In this document: positions 53,465 to 61,650 of the stretch, in pieces | Layout of the letters: each line of letters opens with the position of its first letter | Position numbering within the stretch: position 1 is the first letter of the stretch | Assembly (NCBI GenBank): GCA_963782965.1 | Contig: CAWALV010000002.1 | Coordinates: forward strand, 124,001 to 188,000 | Reading direction: 5' to 3' | DNA from: CAWALV01 sp963782965 | GTDB taxonomy: Bacteria; Actinomycetota; Actinomycetes; Acidothermales; Acidothermaceae | Length of the DNA stretch: 64,000 nt | Program-made: the position numbers and the translations under genes | Notes under the pieces: model-generated | What the model saw: the letters and a program-made list of their open reading frames with translations, nothing else | Told to the model about the DNA's origin: nothing | Database searches by the model: none

Positions 53465-54290
53465 CGAACCGGTGCGGTCGCAGGCTGCACGCGCGGCAGC
53501 GGAGCTTGCTCTCGTTCGGGTGGTGCACCACTACGGCGACCGGCCCGAGTTCGTCGTCCTCGGCGGGCTAGTACCCCAGCTGCTGTGCTCTGCTGCCGGC
53601 GTCGCGCACGCCGGCACGACCGACATCGACGTCCAGGTCGACCTGGAGATCGCGGGCGGAGTCGTCAACACCGCTCGCCTCGAACAGGCCTTGCGCAACG
53701 CCGAGTTCGTACCGGATCGAGAGCGCGTGTGGCGGTGGGCCACAGTTGCGGACGGCGTCCGAGCTGTCGTGAAGTTCGAGCTGCTCGTGGACTTGGAGAC
53801 CGAACCCGCCGGCGCCACCGTCATCTTCGACGACTGCGAACATCTGGGTGCAGCGAACCTGCGCGGCACCGGCTTCGCCGCTCGTGACGTTGAGGTGCGG
53901 CGAATCTCCGCGAAGGACGGCGGGGTGTGGCGCAACGTCGAGGTGAACGTGACCGGTCTCGCCGGCTTCCTCCTTGCGAAAGTCGCCGCCGCGCACGGAC
54001 GACGTAAGGCGAAGGACTGGTACGACATCGCCTTCGTCCTCCTGCACAACGACGCGGGCGGTCCGCGAGCCGCCGTCCAACTGGTGCTCGACACGTTCGG
54101 CGCGAATCTCGGCGGTCTCACAACGGCCTTACAGGACCTGGCCGCGAACTTCTCCGATCCTCGCGCGCAAGGGCCAAGCGCCTACGCCGAGCAGTTCGTC
54201 CTCGACCACCCCGAGCAAGATTCCTCAACACTCGCGGCAGACGCACTGGTTGCCGTCGAGACGTTCTGCCAGGCACTGCTTCGGCACTAG
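53457..54290 (+). CDS. AbiEii-like nucleotidyltransferase toxin
   Basis: A 277-residue protein with a polymerase-beta-like nucleotidyltransferase core: FVVLGGLVPQLL (Gly37-Gly38) and TTDIDVQVDLE (Asp56, Asp58, with Asp62 near). Downstream blocks FELLVDLETEPAG and GRRKAKDWYDIAFVLLHND (Lys-Asp) are typical of AbiEii/AbiGii toxins. Such toxins transfer nucleotides, in known cases to tRNA acceptor ends, and block growth; AbiE systems also abort phage infection. ATG at 53457 overlaps the antitoxin stop. It is probably a second defence or stabilisation module of the element. Confidence 0.87.
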   Translation: MDDEPVRSQAARAAAELALVRVVHHYGDRPEFVVLGGLVPQLLCSAAGVAHAGTTDIDVQVDLEIAGGVVNTARLEQALRNAEFVPDRERVWRWATVADGVRAVVKFELLVDLETEPAGATVIFDDCEHLGAANLRGTGFAARDVEVRRISAKDGGVWRNVEVNVTGLAGFLLAKVAAAHGRRKAKDWYDIAFVLLHNDAGGPRAAVQLVLDTFGANLGGLTTALQDLAANFSDPRAQGPSAYAEQFVLDHPEQDSSTLAADALVAVETFCQALLRH

Positions 54291-54331
54291 TCGCCCGCTC
54301 AGCGTCGACGCCGTTCATCGACGGCGTTGGG

Positions 54332-54742
54332 TCACGGCAGCCGGCCGCTGATCGCGTGGTGCGCCAGGCCAAGCCACGTTGCGGCCGACCCGGCGGCGAG
54401 CATGTCGGTTGGGAGCAAGCCAGGGTCGTCGACGTCGAAGTCACGGATGACGGCCGCGATCGCCGCGAGCAGGTGCTCTGTCGCCTCCACCGTGGCAAGG
54501 TGCTCGACCTGTGCGGCGAGCGCCGGCACGTCGCCGAGCTCGGCGATGTTGGGGTAGATGCGCTGGATTTCATCGGCTGCTTCGCCGAAGTGACCTGCGG
54601 CCGTGGTGAACCGCAGATCGCCGTCGACACCGCGTCGGACGGCGATCGCAGCGGCGGCGTGCTGAAGCGCGACCGCATCCGCCCACAGCCGAACCAAACT
54701 GGCCGCCGGCCACGTGATGGTTGATGCGCCGTCCCCGACCAC
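54332..54742 (-). CDS. Hypothetical protein (136 aa)
   Basis: A mostly helical protein (TWPAASLVRLWADAVALQHA, FGEAADEIQRIYPNIAELGD, ATVEATEHLLAAIAAVIRDF) with no recognised family. GTG at 54742 is chosen because AAGGAGG lies six bases upstream; the frame is open further upstream without such a site. Similar short proteins are common near TraA relaxase genes in actinobacterial elements, but I cannot name a role. It points toward the toxin gene and away from the relaxase. Confidence 0.65.
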   Translation of the reverse strand: MVGDGASTITWPAASLVRLWADAVALQHAAAAIAVRRGVDGDLRFTTAAGHFGEAADEIQRIYPNIAELGDVPALAAQVEHLATVEATEHLLAAIAAVIRDFDVDDPGLLPTDMLAAGSAATWLGLAHHAISGRLP

Positions 54743-54849
54743 TGCCTGCCTCCTTGTTAGGTCATTTGTCAGCCTGACCCTCAACAACTCGGCGCAGGAA
54801 CGGGACGGCGTGATCAGTGGACAACTCCTGACCGACCAACCCCTTCGCA

Positions 54850-55143
54850 AACCAACGGCAATAGCCCGGACTCGTCTTGCACTCCGGGAGGGTCAGCGTC
54901 GCGGCCGGGCTGCCTGCGTCCCGTCGCGGCTCGGCGGATGACGCTGTTCCGCGACCTGCTGGCAGGCGCGGCGAAGGGTCCTGGGTGAGGCCTTCTCGAC
55001 GCCGCGGCGGTCAGCGTGGGGGCGCCTTGTGTGGTCACAGTTCGATAACGAAATGTCCCGTCCGCCGAAAGGACCGGAGTTTCCCGACCTTGGTGTCACA
55101 CATCCCCTAGTGAGAGGACTTTTTCTTCGGGAGGGGCGCCACG
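54850..55143. other. Intergenic region upstream of the relaxase, possible oriT
   Basis: About 290 bases. It has a relatively AT-rich segment with GTTCGATAACGAAATG near 55039, a small hairpin GTCC-GCCGAAA-GGAC near 55060 and TGGTGTCACAC near 55091. MobF relaxases usually act on an oriT close to their gene, so this is the best candidate region. No nick-site consensus could be matched. Confidence 0.3.
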
Positions 55144-55227
55144 ATGCGCATCAGCGGGCCGCGGCACGTCGCTGTTGGCGTCGCCGTGACCCTGCCCGGT
55201 CGCACCGATGGTGGTGCTGGTCGGTGA
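55144..55227 (+). CDS. 27-codon ORF translationally coupled to the relaxase gene
   Basis: ATG at 55144 has an excellent ribosome binding site, GGGAGGGG, about seven bases upstream. The peptide is MRISGPRHVAVGVAVTLPGR plus seven residues. Its TGA overlaps the relaxase ATG as TGATG, while the relaxase itself has no good ribosome binding site. It therefore looks like a leader whose translation delivers ribosomes to traA. Whether the peptide has its own function is unknown. Confidence 0.55.
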   Translation: MRISGPRHVAVGVAVTLPGRTDGGAGR

Positions 55228-58200
55228 TGTCGTTGCACAAGTTGTCAGCCGGTGGCGGCGTCACGTATCTGTTGCGGCACACCTGCTGCGGTGATGTCGA
55301 GCGCGCCGCGGAGACGCCGTTGTCGGCGTACTACACCGCATCCGGTTACCCGCCTGGGCGTTGGCTCGGCGCCGGGCTGCCGGGCCTGGCCGCCGGCGCC
55401 GGGGTCCACGGGTTGATCGATGAGACCCGGATGGACAGGCTGTTCAGCCTCGGTCTCGACCCGGTCACGCAGGCGCCGTTGGGCAAGGCATGGGCGTTGC
55501 ACAAGACCGCCACGCAGCGGATCGCAGCCCGCGTCGCCGCGCTGCCGGGTGAGCTGCGCGACGCAGACCGGGGCGCCGTAGTCGCGCGGATCGAGGCGGA
55601 GGAGCAGCGGCGCCGGACACCGATCCCCGTGTCGGGGTTCGACCTGACATTCACCGTCCCGAAGTCGGTCAGCGTGTTGTGGGCGCTCGCCGATCCAGCA
55701 ACCCAGACCCGGATCGCGAACGCGCACCGCAACGCCGTCAACCAGTGCCTGCAACTGATTGAGACGCACGCACTGTTCACCCGGATCGGCAGCCAAGGCG
55801 TCGCCCAAGTCCCGGTCCGCGGCGCGATCGCCGCCGAGTTCGACCATTGGGACACCCGCACCGGTGACCCGAACCTGCACACCCACCTCGTCCTGGCGAA
55901 CAAAGTTCAAGGCCTGGACGGCCGGTGGCGGACCATCGACGCCAAAGCCCTCTACGCTGCGACGGTCGCCGTGAGTGAGGTTTACGACTGCCTCATCGCG
56001 GACGCCGTCAGCCGCGACACCGGCGCCACCTGGTCACTACGCGACCGCGGCGAACGGCGGTCGCTGGGGTTCGAAATCGACGGCGTCGACGACGGGTTGT
56101 TGGCCGAGTTCTCCACCCGCGCCACCCAAGTCCAAGCCTCCCTGCGCACACTGCTAGAGGATTTCCGGGCTACGAAAGGTCGGACCCCAAGTAGGCCGGA
56201 GATTATCCGGCTCCGGCAGCTGGCTACCCGCAAATCGCGTCCCGCCAAGCAACTACGAGGCCTTGCCGAGTTGCTGCGCGACTGGCAGCAACGCGCGACG
56301 CGGCTGCTGCCCGAACCGGTCGAGCACCTTGTTCGCCGCATCCTTGATACCGGCGCGCGCCCGCCTCGGGCCGGTGCGTTTGACGATGAGGTGCTGCGTC
56401 GACTCGCCGCCGATGTTGTGGACGCGGTGAGCGAGAAGCGCGCGACGTGGACGCGGTGGAACCTGCTCGCCGAAGCGGCGCGTGCCTCCAAGACGCTGCG
56501 TCTCGATACGTCCGCCGATCGGTTACGGCTGGTCGAACGCGTCGCCCAACTCGCGATCGACCAGCACTGCCTGCAGCTCACACCCGCTGACCTCGTGCCG
56601 TTGGTCGCGGGTTTCGCTCGATCGGATGGCGCGTCGGCGTTTCGCCGCCATCGCGCCGACGTGTTCACCTCAAGCCGCGTTCTGGACGCAGAGGAGCGAC
56701 TGCTCGCGGCAGCCACAACGACCAGCGCCCCACGCATCGCCGCCGGCGCCGTGGCCCACCTGATGCAAGAAAGAGTCACCGTCGGACTGTCGGCCGATCA
56801 GCTCGCCGCCGTTCAGGCGATCGCCACCTCCGGCCGCGACATCGACGTGCTGGTCGGGCCCGCCGGCTCCGGTAAGACGCGCACGCTACGCGCATTGCGC
56901 GCGGAATGGGAAGACGCGTTCGGGCCGGGCAGCGTCGCCGGGCTCGCGCCGTCCGCGACAGCCGCGAACGAACTCGCGGAAGCGCTCGGCATCGAGTGTG
57001 AGAACACCGCCAAGTGGCTGCACGAAACCAGCGGACCGGCCGCGCGACGTCGAACGACAGCAGGCGATGATCGCCACCGGCTCCATCGCGGGCAGCTGCT
57101 CATCGTCGACGAAGCATCTCTGGCCAGCACCTTGACCCTGGACACGCTGACCCAGCAAACCCAAGTAGCCGGGGCGAAACTGCTGTTGGTCGGTGACCAC
57201 CGGCAGCTGTCGTCGGTGGACGCGAGCGGCGCCTTCGGGCTGCTCGCCACGCAGACCATCGCCGTCGAACTGACGTCGCTGTGGCGCTTCACGAATGCGT
57301 GGGAAGCCGCCGCCGGCCAACAACTACGCATCGGCAACGCGGACTGCATCGACACCTACGCGGCGCACGGGCGGTTGCACGATGGACCCGCGGAGGTGAT
57401 GTCCGCCGAGGCCTACAGCGCGTGGGCAACCGCGATCCGCCAGGGGCGAAGTGCGTTGCTGATTGCCGCGGACAACGCGACCGTCGCCGACCTCAACGCC
57501 CAAGCGCGCGCCACTCGGGTGCGCACCGGGGCCGTTGAACCGGCCGGTGTCGGTTTGCATGACGACACCGTCGCCGGTGTCGGTGACGTGATCGTCACCC
57601 GACGCAACCGCCGTGACCTGCGCACCAGCACGCGGGCTTGGGTTCGCAACGGTGACCTGTGGATGGTCACCGCCCGCGCCAACGATGGGTCGCTGCTCCT
57701 GCAAAGGACGGCCGAAATCAAGTCCCAAGTACGTGCGAGCAAGTCCGAGGTTCGGCTGCCAGCCGGCTACGTCGCCGAGCACGTCGAACTCGGCTACGCC
57801 ACCACCGCGCATCGCGCGCAAGGCATGACGGTCGATGCGACGTTTGTGATCCTGAGGCCCGGTATGAGTCGCGAACTCGCCTACGTCGCGATGACCCGCG
57901 GCCGAGCCGAAAACCACGCGTTCATCGCCACCGACATCCCTGACCTCGGCTACGACGGGGCGCCCGCACCGGAACAGACCGGTCGCCACGTCATGGCGCA
58001 GATCCTCGCCACTACCGGTGCGCAGACCTCGGCGACCCAGACTCTGCGCGCCCTGCACGACGAGGCGACATCACTGGCGCAGCTCGCACCGATCCACGAA
58101 ACCCTCGTGCAAACCGCGCAACGCCAACGCTGGGCGACGGTGATTGCCGGCAGCGGTCTGACCGACGGCCAACTCCGCCGAGTCGAAACCTCACCCGCGT

Positions 58201-58829
58201 ACGGGCCACTCGTCGCCGCAATGCGGCGAGCCGACCACGACGGACACCCGATGCACCGCATGCTGCCCGCGCTCATCGCCGCGGCACCACTGGACGTCCG
58301 CGACGGCACGACGGACAACGCCGCGCCGGCCCGCGACCTCGCCGCCGTCCTGCACCGCCGCGTCACCACCTGGCACGAGCACGCCGCTTCGCCACAAGGT
58401 CATCGAGCCGCGCCACTGATCGGCGGACTCGTCACGCCCGCGGGTCACCTCGACACCGACGTTCCGGCAGACCAACGCGGCGCCATCGAGCAACTCGAGG
58501 CGCTGATGACCAGCCGCGTCGCGGCACTCACACGGCAGGCTCTACAGCACCCCCCGACCTGGCTGCGCGCACTCGGGACGCCACCAGCTGACCCCCGCCG
58601 CCGCTCTGCCTGGGTCGGCGCGGTCGGAGTGATCGCCGCGTACCGCGACCGTTACGACGTCCCCGAACACGGCCACCCACTTGGCGAGCCCGACCCGCCC
58701 GACCCAAACCAACGCGCCGGGCGCCGACGCGCCGTCGCCGCCGGCCGGCTCGCGCGCACCCCGACAAGAGGCCGCCCGATCACGCAACCGAGCGCCGCTC
58801 ACCCAGACCGGAATGCGCCATCGCTGTGA
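55227..58829 (+). CDS. traA: TraA-type MobF conjugative relaxase/helicase
   Basis: A 1200-residue two-part protein. The N-terminal relaxase begins MSLHKLSAGGGVTYLLRH, has the Tyr35-Tyr36 pair in SAYYTASGYPPGRW, and the three-His metal site His207, His218 and His220 in DHWDTRTGDPNLHTH. The C-terminal part is a RecD-like/TraI helicase with Walker A VGPAGSGKTRTLRAL (around 545), Walker B LLIVDEASLAS, and the later motifs ATTAHRAQGMTVDATF and AYVAMTRGRAENHAF. It would nick oriT, stay bound to the DNA and unwind it for transfer. The ATG at 55227 is supported by coupling to the upstream small ORF. The gene overlaps the excisionase unit downstream. Confidence 0.92.
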   Translation: MSLHKLSAGGGVTYLLRHTCCGDVERAAETPLSAYYTASGYPPGRWLGAGLPGLAAGAGVHGLIDETRMDRLFSLGLDPVTQAPLGKAWALHKTATQRIAARVAALPGELRDADRGAVVARIEAEEQRRRTPIPVSGFDLTFTVPKSVSVLWALADPATQTRIANAHRNAVNQCLQLIETHALFTRIGSQGVAQVPVRGAIAAEFDHWDTRTGDPNLHTHLVLANKVQGLDGRWRTIDAKALYAATVAVSEVYDCLIADAVSRDTGATWSLRDRGERRSLGFEIDGVDDGLLAEFSTRATQVQASLRTLLEDFRATKGRTPSRPEIIRLRQLATRKSRPAKQLRGLAELLRDWQQRATRLLPEPVEHLVRRILDTGARPPRAGAFDDEVLRRLAADVVDAVSEKRATWTRWNLLAEAARASKTLRLDTSADRLRLVERVAQLAIDQHCLQLTPADLVPLVAGFARSDGASAFRRHRADVFTSSRVLDAEERLLAAATTTSAPRIAAGAVAHLMQERVTVGLSADQLAAVQAIATSGRDIDVLVGPAGSGKTRTLRALRAEWEDAFGPGSVAGLAPSATAANELAEALGIECENTAKWLHETSGPAARRRTTAGDDRHRLHRGQLLIVDEASLASTLTLDTLTQQTQVAGAKLLLVGDHRQLSSVDASGAFGLLATQTIAVELTSLWRFTNAWEAAAGQQLRIGNADCIDTYAAHGRLHDGPAEVMSAEAYSAWATAIRQGRSALLIAADNATVADLNAQARATRVRTGAVEPAGVGLHDDTVAGVGDVIVTRRNRRDLRTSTRAWVRNGDLWMVTARANDGSLLLQRTAEIKSQVRASKSEVRLPAGYVAEHVELGYATTAHRAQGMTVDATFVILRPGMSRELAYVAMTRGRAENHAFIATDIPDLGYDGAPAPEQTGRHVMAQILATTGAQTSATQTLRALHDEATSLAQLAPIHETLVQTAQRQRWATVIAGSGLTDGQLRRVETSPAYGPLVAAMRRADHDGHPMHRMLPALIAAAPLDVRDGTTDNAAPARDLAAVLHRRVTTWHEHAASPQGHRAAPLIGGLVTPAGHLDTDVPADQRGAIEQLEALMTSRVAALTRQALQHPPTWLRALGTPPADPRRRSAWVGAVGVIAAYRDRYDVPEHGHPLGEPDPPDPNQRAGRRRAVAAGRLARTPTRGRPITQPSAAHPDRNAPSL

Positions 58830-58867
58830 AAAGCCCGCCCGTCAACGCAAATGAGGAGCCGACCGAA

Positions 58868-59092
58868 ATGGATCGCATGCTGAACATTGACCAAGTCGCC
58901 GAACGACTCGGCACCTCACCCCGCTTCATACGACGACTCATCGCCGAACGCCGCATCGCGTTCACCAAAGTCGGCCGACACATCCGCTTCAACGCCGCCG
59001 ACGTCGAAAGCTTCATCCAAGCGGGGCGTGTCGAACCGTGGCCCAGCGTCGGCCGCCAACTGGAGCTCCCACGACGGACCAGCGCGAATTAG
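58868..59092 (+). CDS. Excisionase/MerR-like helix-turn-helix DNA-binding protein
   Basis: A 74-residue protein. MLNIDQVAERLGTSPRFIRR, LIAERRIAFTKVGRHIRF and NAADVESFIQAGRV form a winged-helix HTH_17 domain, the usual form of actinobacterial Xis proteins. ATG at 58868 has GAGGAG nine bases upstream; a GTG at 58826 overlapping the traA stop (GTGA) is an alternative start. It lies 14 kb from the tRNA-Gly integrase but directly beside the dead second integrase. So it was probably the excisionase of that older system. Confidence 0.82.
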   Translation: MDRMLNIDQVAERLGTSPRFIRRLIAERRIAFTKVGRHIRFNAADVESFIQAGRVEPWPSVGRQLELPRRTSAN

Positions 59093-59111
59093 TTGCCCGT
59101 TCGTCCGCGGC

Positions 59112-59152
59112 CAGGCAAGGGGTCAGGGGGTTCGAGTCCCCTAAGCTCCACA
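59112..59152 (+). repeat. tmRNA (ssrA)-like 3' end fragment, probable old attachment site
   Basis: The stretch ends GGGGGTTCGAGTCCCC then TAAGCTCCAC: a T-arm with a five-base stem, the canonical TTCGAGT loop and an acceptor 3' strand. It matches the 3' end of actinobacterial tmRNA (TCAGCTCCACCA type) with one change. No complete tRNA or tmRNA can be folded upstream. The 3' end of ssrA is a common integrase target, and a tyrosine integrase pseudogene lies 250 bases away with its 3' end facing this site. Confidence 0.65.
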
Positions 59153-59399
59153 CACCGTTTACGCAGTGCAACCGCCGTATGGCGGTGGCCGCGGACGGTG
59201 CGTGCTGGTGCCGATGTCACAGTTTTGTCACGGAACGGGGAAACGAGATGGCGGGAACCGAAGAACTGGAAGCCGCGAGGTCGGCCATCCTGAAGCGCAT
59301 CGCGGCAACGACTGGACAGGGTGTGTCGTCCGATCAGATCCGAGATCTGGCCGAGGCGTGGGCGTGGCTGACGAGCCCGGCGCAACCTCACGGAGCATC
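59153..59399. other. Intergenic region between attachment fragment and integrase ruin
   Basis: A 54-residue plus-strand frame from ATG 59248 (ELEAARSAILKRIAATTGQG, SDQIRDLAEAWAWLTSP), running to 59412, has AACGGGG upstream and may be a real small protein; similar short helical proteins occur in actinobacterial mobile elements. Support is weak. Confidence 0.35.
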
Positions 59400-60106
59400 G
59401 CCGAGCAGCTGACCGGTCAGCCGGGCGCCAGCTTCGACGTGCATCTCGGCCGTCGTGTGCTGGAAGATCGCCAGCGTGACGCGAACGTCGCCGTGCCCGA
59501 GCATCTCCGACACCACCTTGACCGGGACACCGTCCGCCAACGCCAACGACGCCGTGGTGTGGCGCAGGTCGTGCTACCGGATCCGCCGCGCGCCCACCCG
59601 CTTGCACAACCGCTTGAACCACTGACTGATCGACTCCGGCGACCTCGGCGCGCCATCCTCGCGGACGAACACCAAGCCGCAGTCGGTCCAACCCGCGCCC
59701 CACGCCATCTGCTCCTCGAGCTGGTGCTTGCGGTGGACCTTGAGCACTGCGACCAGCGCGGAATCGAGCGACAGTGAGCGGGTACCGGCCGCGGTCTTCG
59801 GGGTCGACGCCTTTGCTACGCCCCCACCGCGACACGAGTGACGGCGATCTTCGCGACCTTCGCCCCGAGGTCGACGTCTGACCACCGCAAGCCGGCGAGC
59901 TCGCCGCGGCGCGGCCAGTGCGACAACAGCAGCAGCCACGCCGCGTAGAGCCGGTCATCCTTGACAGCAGCCAGGAACGTCCGCGCCTCAGCGACGGTCC
60001 ACGCCGTCATGGGCGCTACCTTGGCGCCGGGTCGGCGGACGACCGCCGCGACATTGCGCTGTACGTAGCCGTGTCGCACCCCGTAGCCCCGGTGACATTT
60101 CGACAC
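59400..60106 (-). pseudogene. Dead tyrosine integrase of a second element
   Basis: The remains of a phage/ICE integrase. The first piece reads MTAWTVAEARTFLAAVKDDR and LLLLSHWPRRGELAGLRWSD (catalytic Arg I region). A frameshift occurs near 59820, then KTAAGTRSLSLDSALVAVLK, SPESISQWFKRLCKRVG. An in-frame TAG at 59574-59576 falls just before HDLRHTTASLALADGVPVKV, VSEMLGHGDVRVTLAIFQHT. The expected nucleophile Tyr in the last block is Phe (AIFQHT). The N-terminal arm domain is also missing. Four independent lesions make this a certain pseudogene. It sits between the excisionase and unrelated fragments, next to the tmRNA-like attachment fragment. Confidence 0.88.
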
Positions 60107-60332
60107 TGAACGGGCTGAACAACCAGATCACCGACGTAGCCAACACGTTCGGGGTTGGTGTCGCCGCCGACAAGTACGGGCCGGTCCTTCACGACGACCT
60201 CCAGCAAGTCGTCGAGGCCATCAAAGAACAACTCCCCGGGTGCGCTCGCCACCGCGATCGTCGGCGCGCTCGGCGGCGGCGCAAAGACGGCGCAGCTGAA
60301 AGCCACCACCACACCCGCCGGCCAGTCCACCG
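60107..60332 (+). pseudogene. C-terminal gene fragment at a mosaic junction
   Basis: On the plus strand the frame reads DISTLNGLNNQITDVANTFG, VGVAADKYGPVLHDDLQQVV and EAIKEQLPG with good coding character but no start. It then becomes Arg/His-rich up to a TGA that overlaps the next ATG. Another frame continues more plausibly from the break (GALATAIVGALGGGAKTAQL). It looks like the end of a gene truncated by the rearrangement that removed the integrase N-terminus. Family unknown. Confidence 0.4.
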
Positions 60333-60719
60333 ATGATGAGCGTCGAGGAGTGCCCGCTGATGGCCCGCCAGATGCTCGTCGACTCCTACAACGGCCGGCA
60401 CCGAAACCGTCAACGCGCACCGCTCGCATGGGTGGTGCTTCACCAGGAGTACCAGGTCGACATCTTCGCGGCCGAGGTCGACGCGGCCCGCGGCGTCGAC
60501 ACCGACGACGAAGTCGCGCTGCTCACCGCGATCATCGAGTTCCAGCGGCGCCAGTTCGACGCGCTGCAACGCTACGAGGCGCAGAAACTCCTGGGGATAC
60601 TCACAATCCTCACCCAGGTGCTTACCGCGTTCGCGCTCGCCTGCGACCGAATTGAGCTCGACGTCCTGCTCGCGCTGCCGCTACCGGAGGAAGTCGGCGG
60701 GAAGGCGCTCGACTTGTAG
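60333..60719 (+). CDS. Hypothetical protein (128 aa)
   Basis: The protein has helical segments QMLVDSYNGRHRNRQRAPLA, VVLHQEYQVDIFAAEVDAAR and AIIEFQRRQFDALQRYEAQK and a hydrophobic stretch LLGILTILTQVLTAFALACD that could be one transmembrane helix. No family recognised. The start ATG (60333, or the next codon, or the ATG at 60360) overlaps the stop of the fragment before it. Codon pattern supports coding. Confidence 0.55.
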   Translation: MMSVEECPLMARQMLVDSYNGRHRNRQRAPLAWVVLHQEYQVDIFAAEVDAARGVDTDDEVALLTAIIEFQRRQFDALQRYEAQKLLGILTILTQVLTAFALACDRIELDVLLALPLPEEVGGKALDL

Positions 60720-60779
60720 CACGGCACGCCCGTGCGCTACAGCCGCGGTGCTACCGTGAACGTGACGAAGGGCGACTTC

Positions 60780-60938
60780 ATGGCTCAGGACACTCGGCGC
60801 GAAACTGCCGGGATGCGACCGCAAGGCGTCTCAGGTGAGCGGGGCGCGAAGCCTACTGGGTCAGGCGCGAAGCCACCTACGGGAGGCCCAACGAACGGCC
60901 CAAAGGGCGGTTCCGGCGAGAGTAAGCCGACGAAGTAG
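60780..60938 (+). CDS. Small Gly/Pro/Lys-rich hypothetical protein (52 aa)
   Basis: ATG at 60780 has AAGGGCG a few bases upstream. The product MAQDTRRETAGMRPQGVSGE continues as a disordered tail of repeated GxKPxxG units ending ESKPTK. It overlaps the 3' end of the convergent DUF6338 gene by about 78 bases, so one of the two ends may be misjudged. Function unknown. Confidence 0.45.
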   Translation: MAQDTRRETAGMRPQGVSGERGAKPTGSGAKPPTGGPTNGPKGGSGESKPTK

Positions 60939-61613
60939 CGGCTTGGCTCGGGGCTGAGGCTTTTCTTCCCCGGGCCAATCGACCCAGGCGACCCGCTCAG
61001 TTGTCGCCAGCGGTACATAGACACCCCGGCTACCGACAACGCGGTGGAGGAATTCGCCGTCGGCGCTCATTGCCCACTCTGTGTCGATGAAAATGTCTCG
61101 CGGCTCGGGATAGGTCGACACGAACGCGTCGGTGTCTAGCCAGCCGCCTACCCATCGCCCGTCCGTTGCCCGGACGCGGACGAAGCAGCCCCCGCGTCTC
61201 GGCGCAGCCCGATCCCACGCCGATGGTGTCGGGTGGTTCACCTGGGCAAGCCCGAGCGGCCAGGGTCTCTTATGTAGGCGTACGTGCGCCAGCAGGCCGA
61301 GCCCGCCGGGAACGGCGACCAGCAAGACCAAGCCGAGCCATCCTGCCTCGCGTGGATGGGCCGCGAAACCGCGCGGCGCACCGGCCGACTGTGCCTTGGC
61401 AGTTGCGAGCGTCACGATCCGTGGTCCGTCAGCCCAAAGGTAGACGAGGTCTAACACGGCGCTGACTGCGATCGCGCGGATTAGCCGGACACTGAAGTCG
61501 CGATCTTCGGGCACTGGTCCCTTGAGGCGCCGCCGGACGGCGGCGTATACCAAGCCAGGAACGACCAACAGCAAGATCGAAAAGAGTTGGTAGACCGTAC
61601 TCGGGATGACCAC
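60861..61613 (-). CDS. DUF6338 family membrane protein
   Basis: A 250-residue protein. The N-terminus IPSTVYQLFSILLLVVPGLV is a membrane helix, and two more follow (IAVSAVLDLVYLWA, LGLVLLVAVPGGLGLLAHVR). The soluble part has GRWVGGWLDTDAFVSTYPEP and RDIFIDTEWAMSADGEF then GVYVPLATTERVAWVDWPG, which match DUF6338, a family of unknown function frequent in actinobacteria. GTG at 61613 is taken because the membrane helix begins there; the longer frame adds unrelated sequence. It is divergent from the 77-residue gene. Confidence 0.82.
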   Translation of the reverse strand: MVIPSTVYQLFSILLLVVPGLVYAAVRRRLKGPVPEDRDFSVRLIRAIAVSAVLDLVYLWADGPRIVTLATAKAQSAGAPRGFAAHPREAGWLGLVLLVAVPGGLGLLAHVRLHKRPWPLGLAQVNHPTPSAWDRAAPRRGGCFVRVRATDGRWVGGWLDTDAFVSTYPEPRDIFIDTEWAMSADGEFLHRVVGSRGVYVPLATTERVAWVDWPGEEKPQPRAKPLLRRLTLAGTALWAVRWASRRWLRA

Positions 61614-61650
61614 GGAACCATCCTGACACTGATCAACACCGGGTGGCGCC

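Noticed and set aside
59067..59152. Possible complete tRNA ending at the tmRNA-like fragment, pairing GGAGCT near 59067 with AAGCTCC
   Set aside because: No D-arm or anticodon arm can be drawn, and the upstream part is the end of the excisionase gene.
59089..59958. Minus-strand 289-residue frame ending VELRGLEPPDPLPG
   Set aside because: The C-terminus is antisense of the tRNA/tmRNA-like 3' end and the remainder is the wrong frame of the dead integrase.
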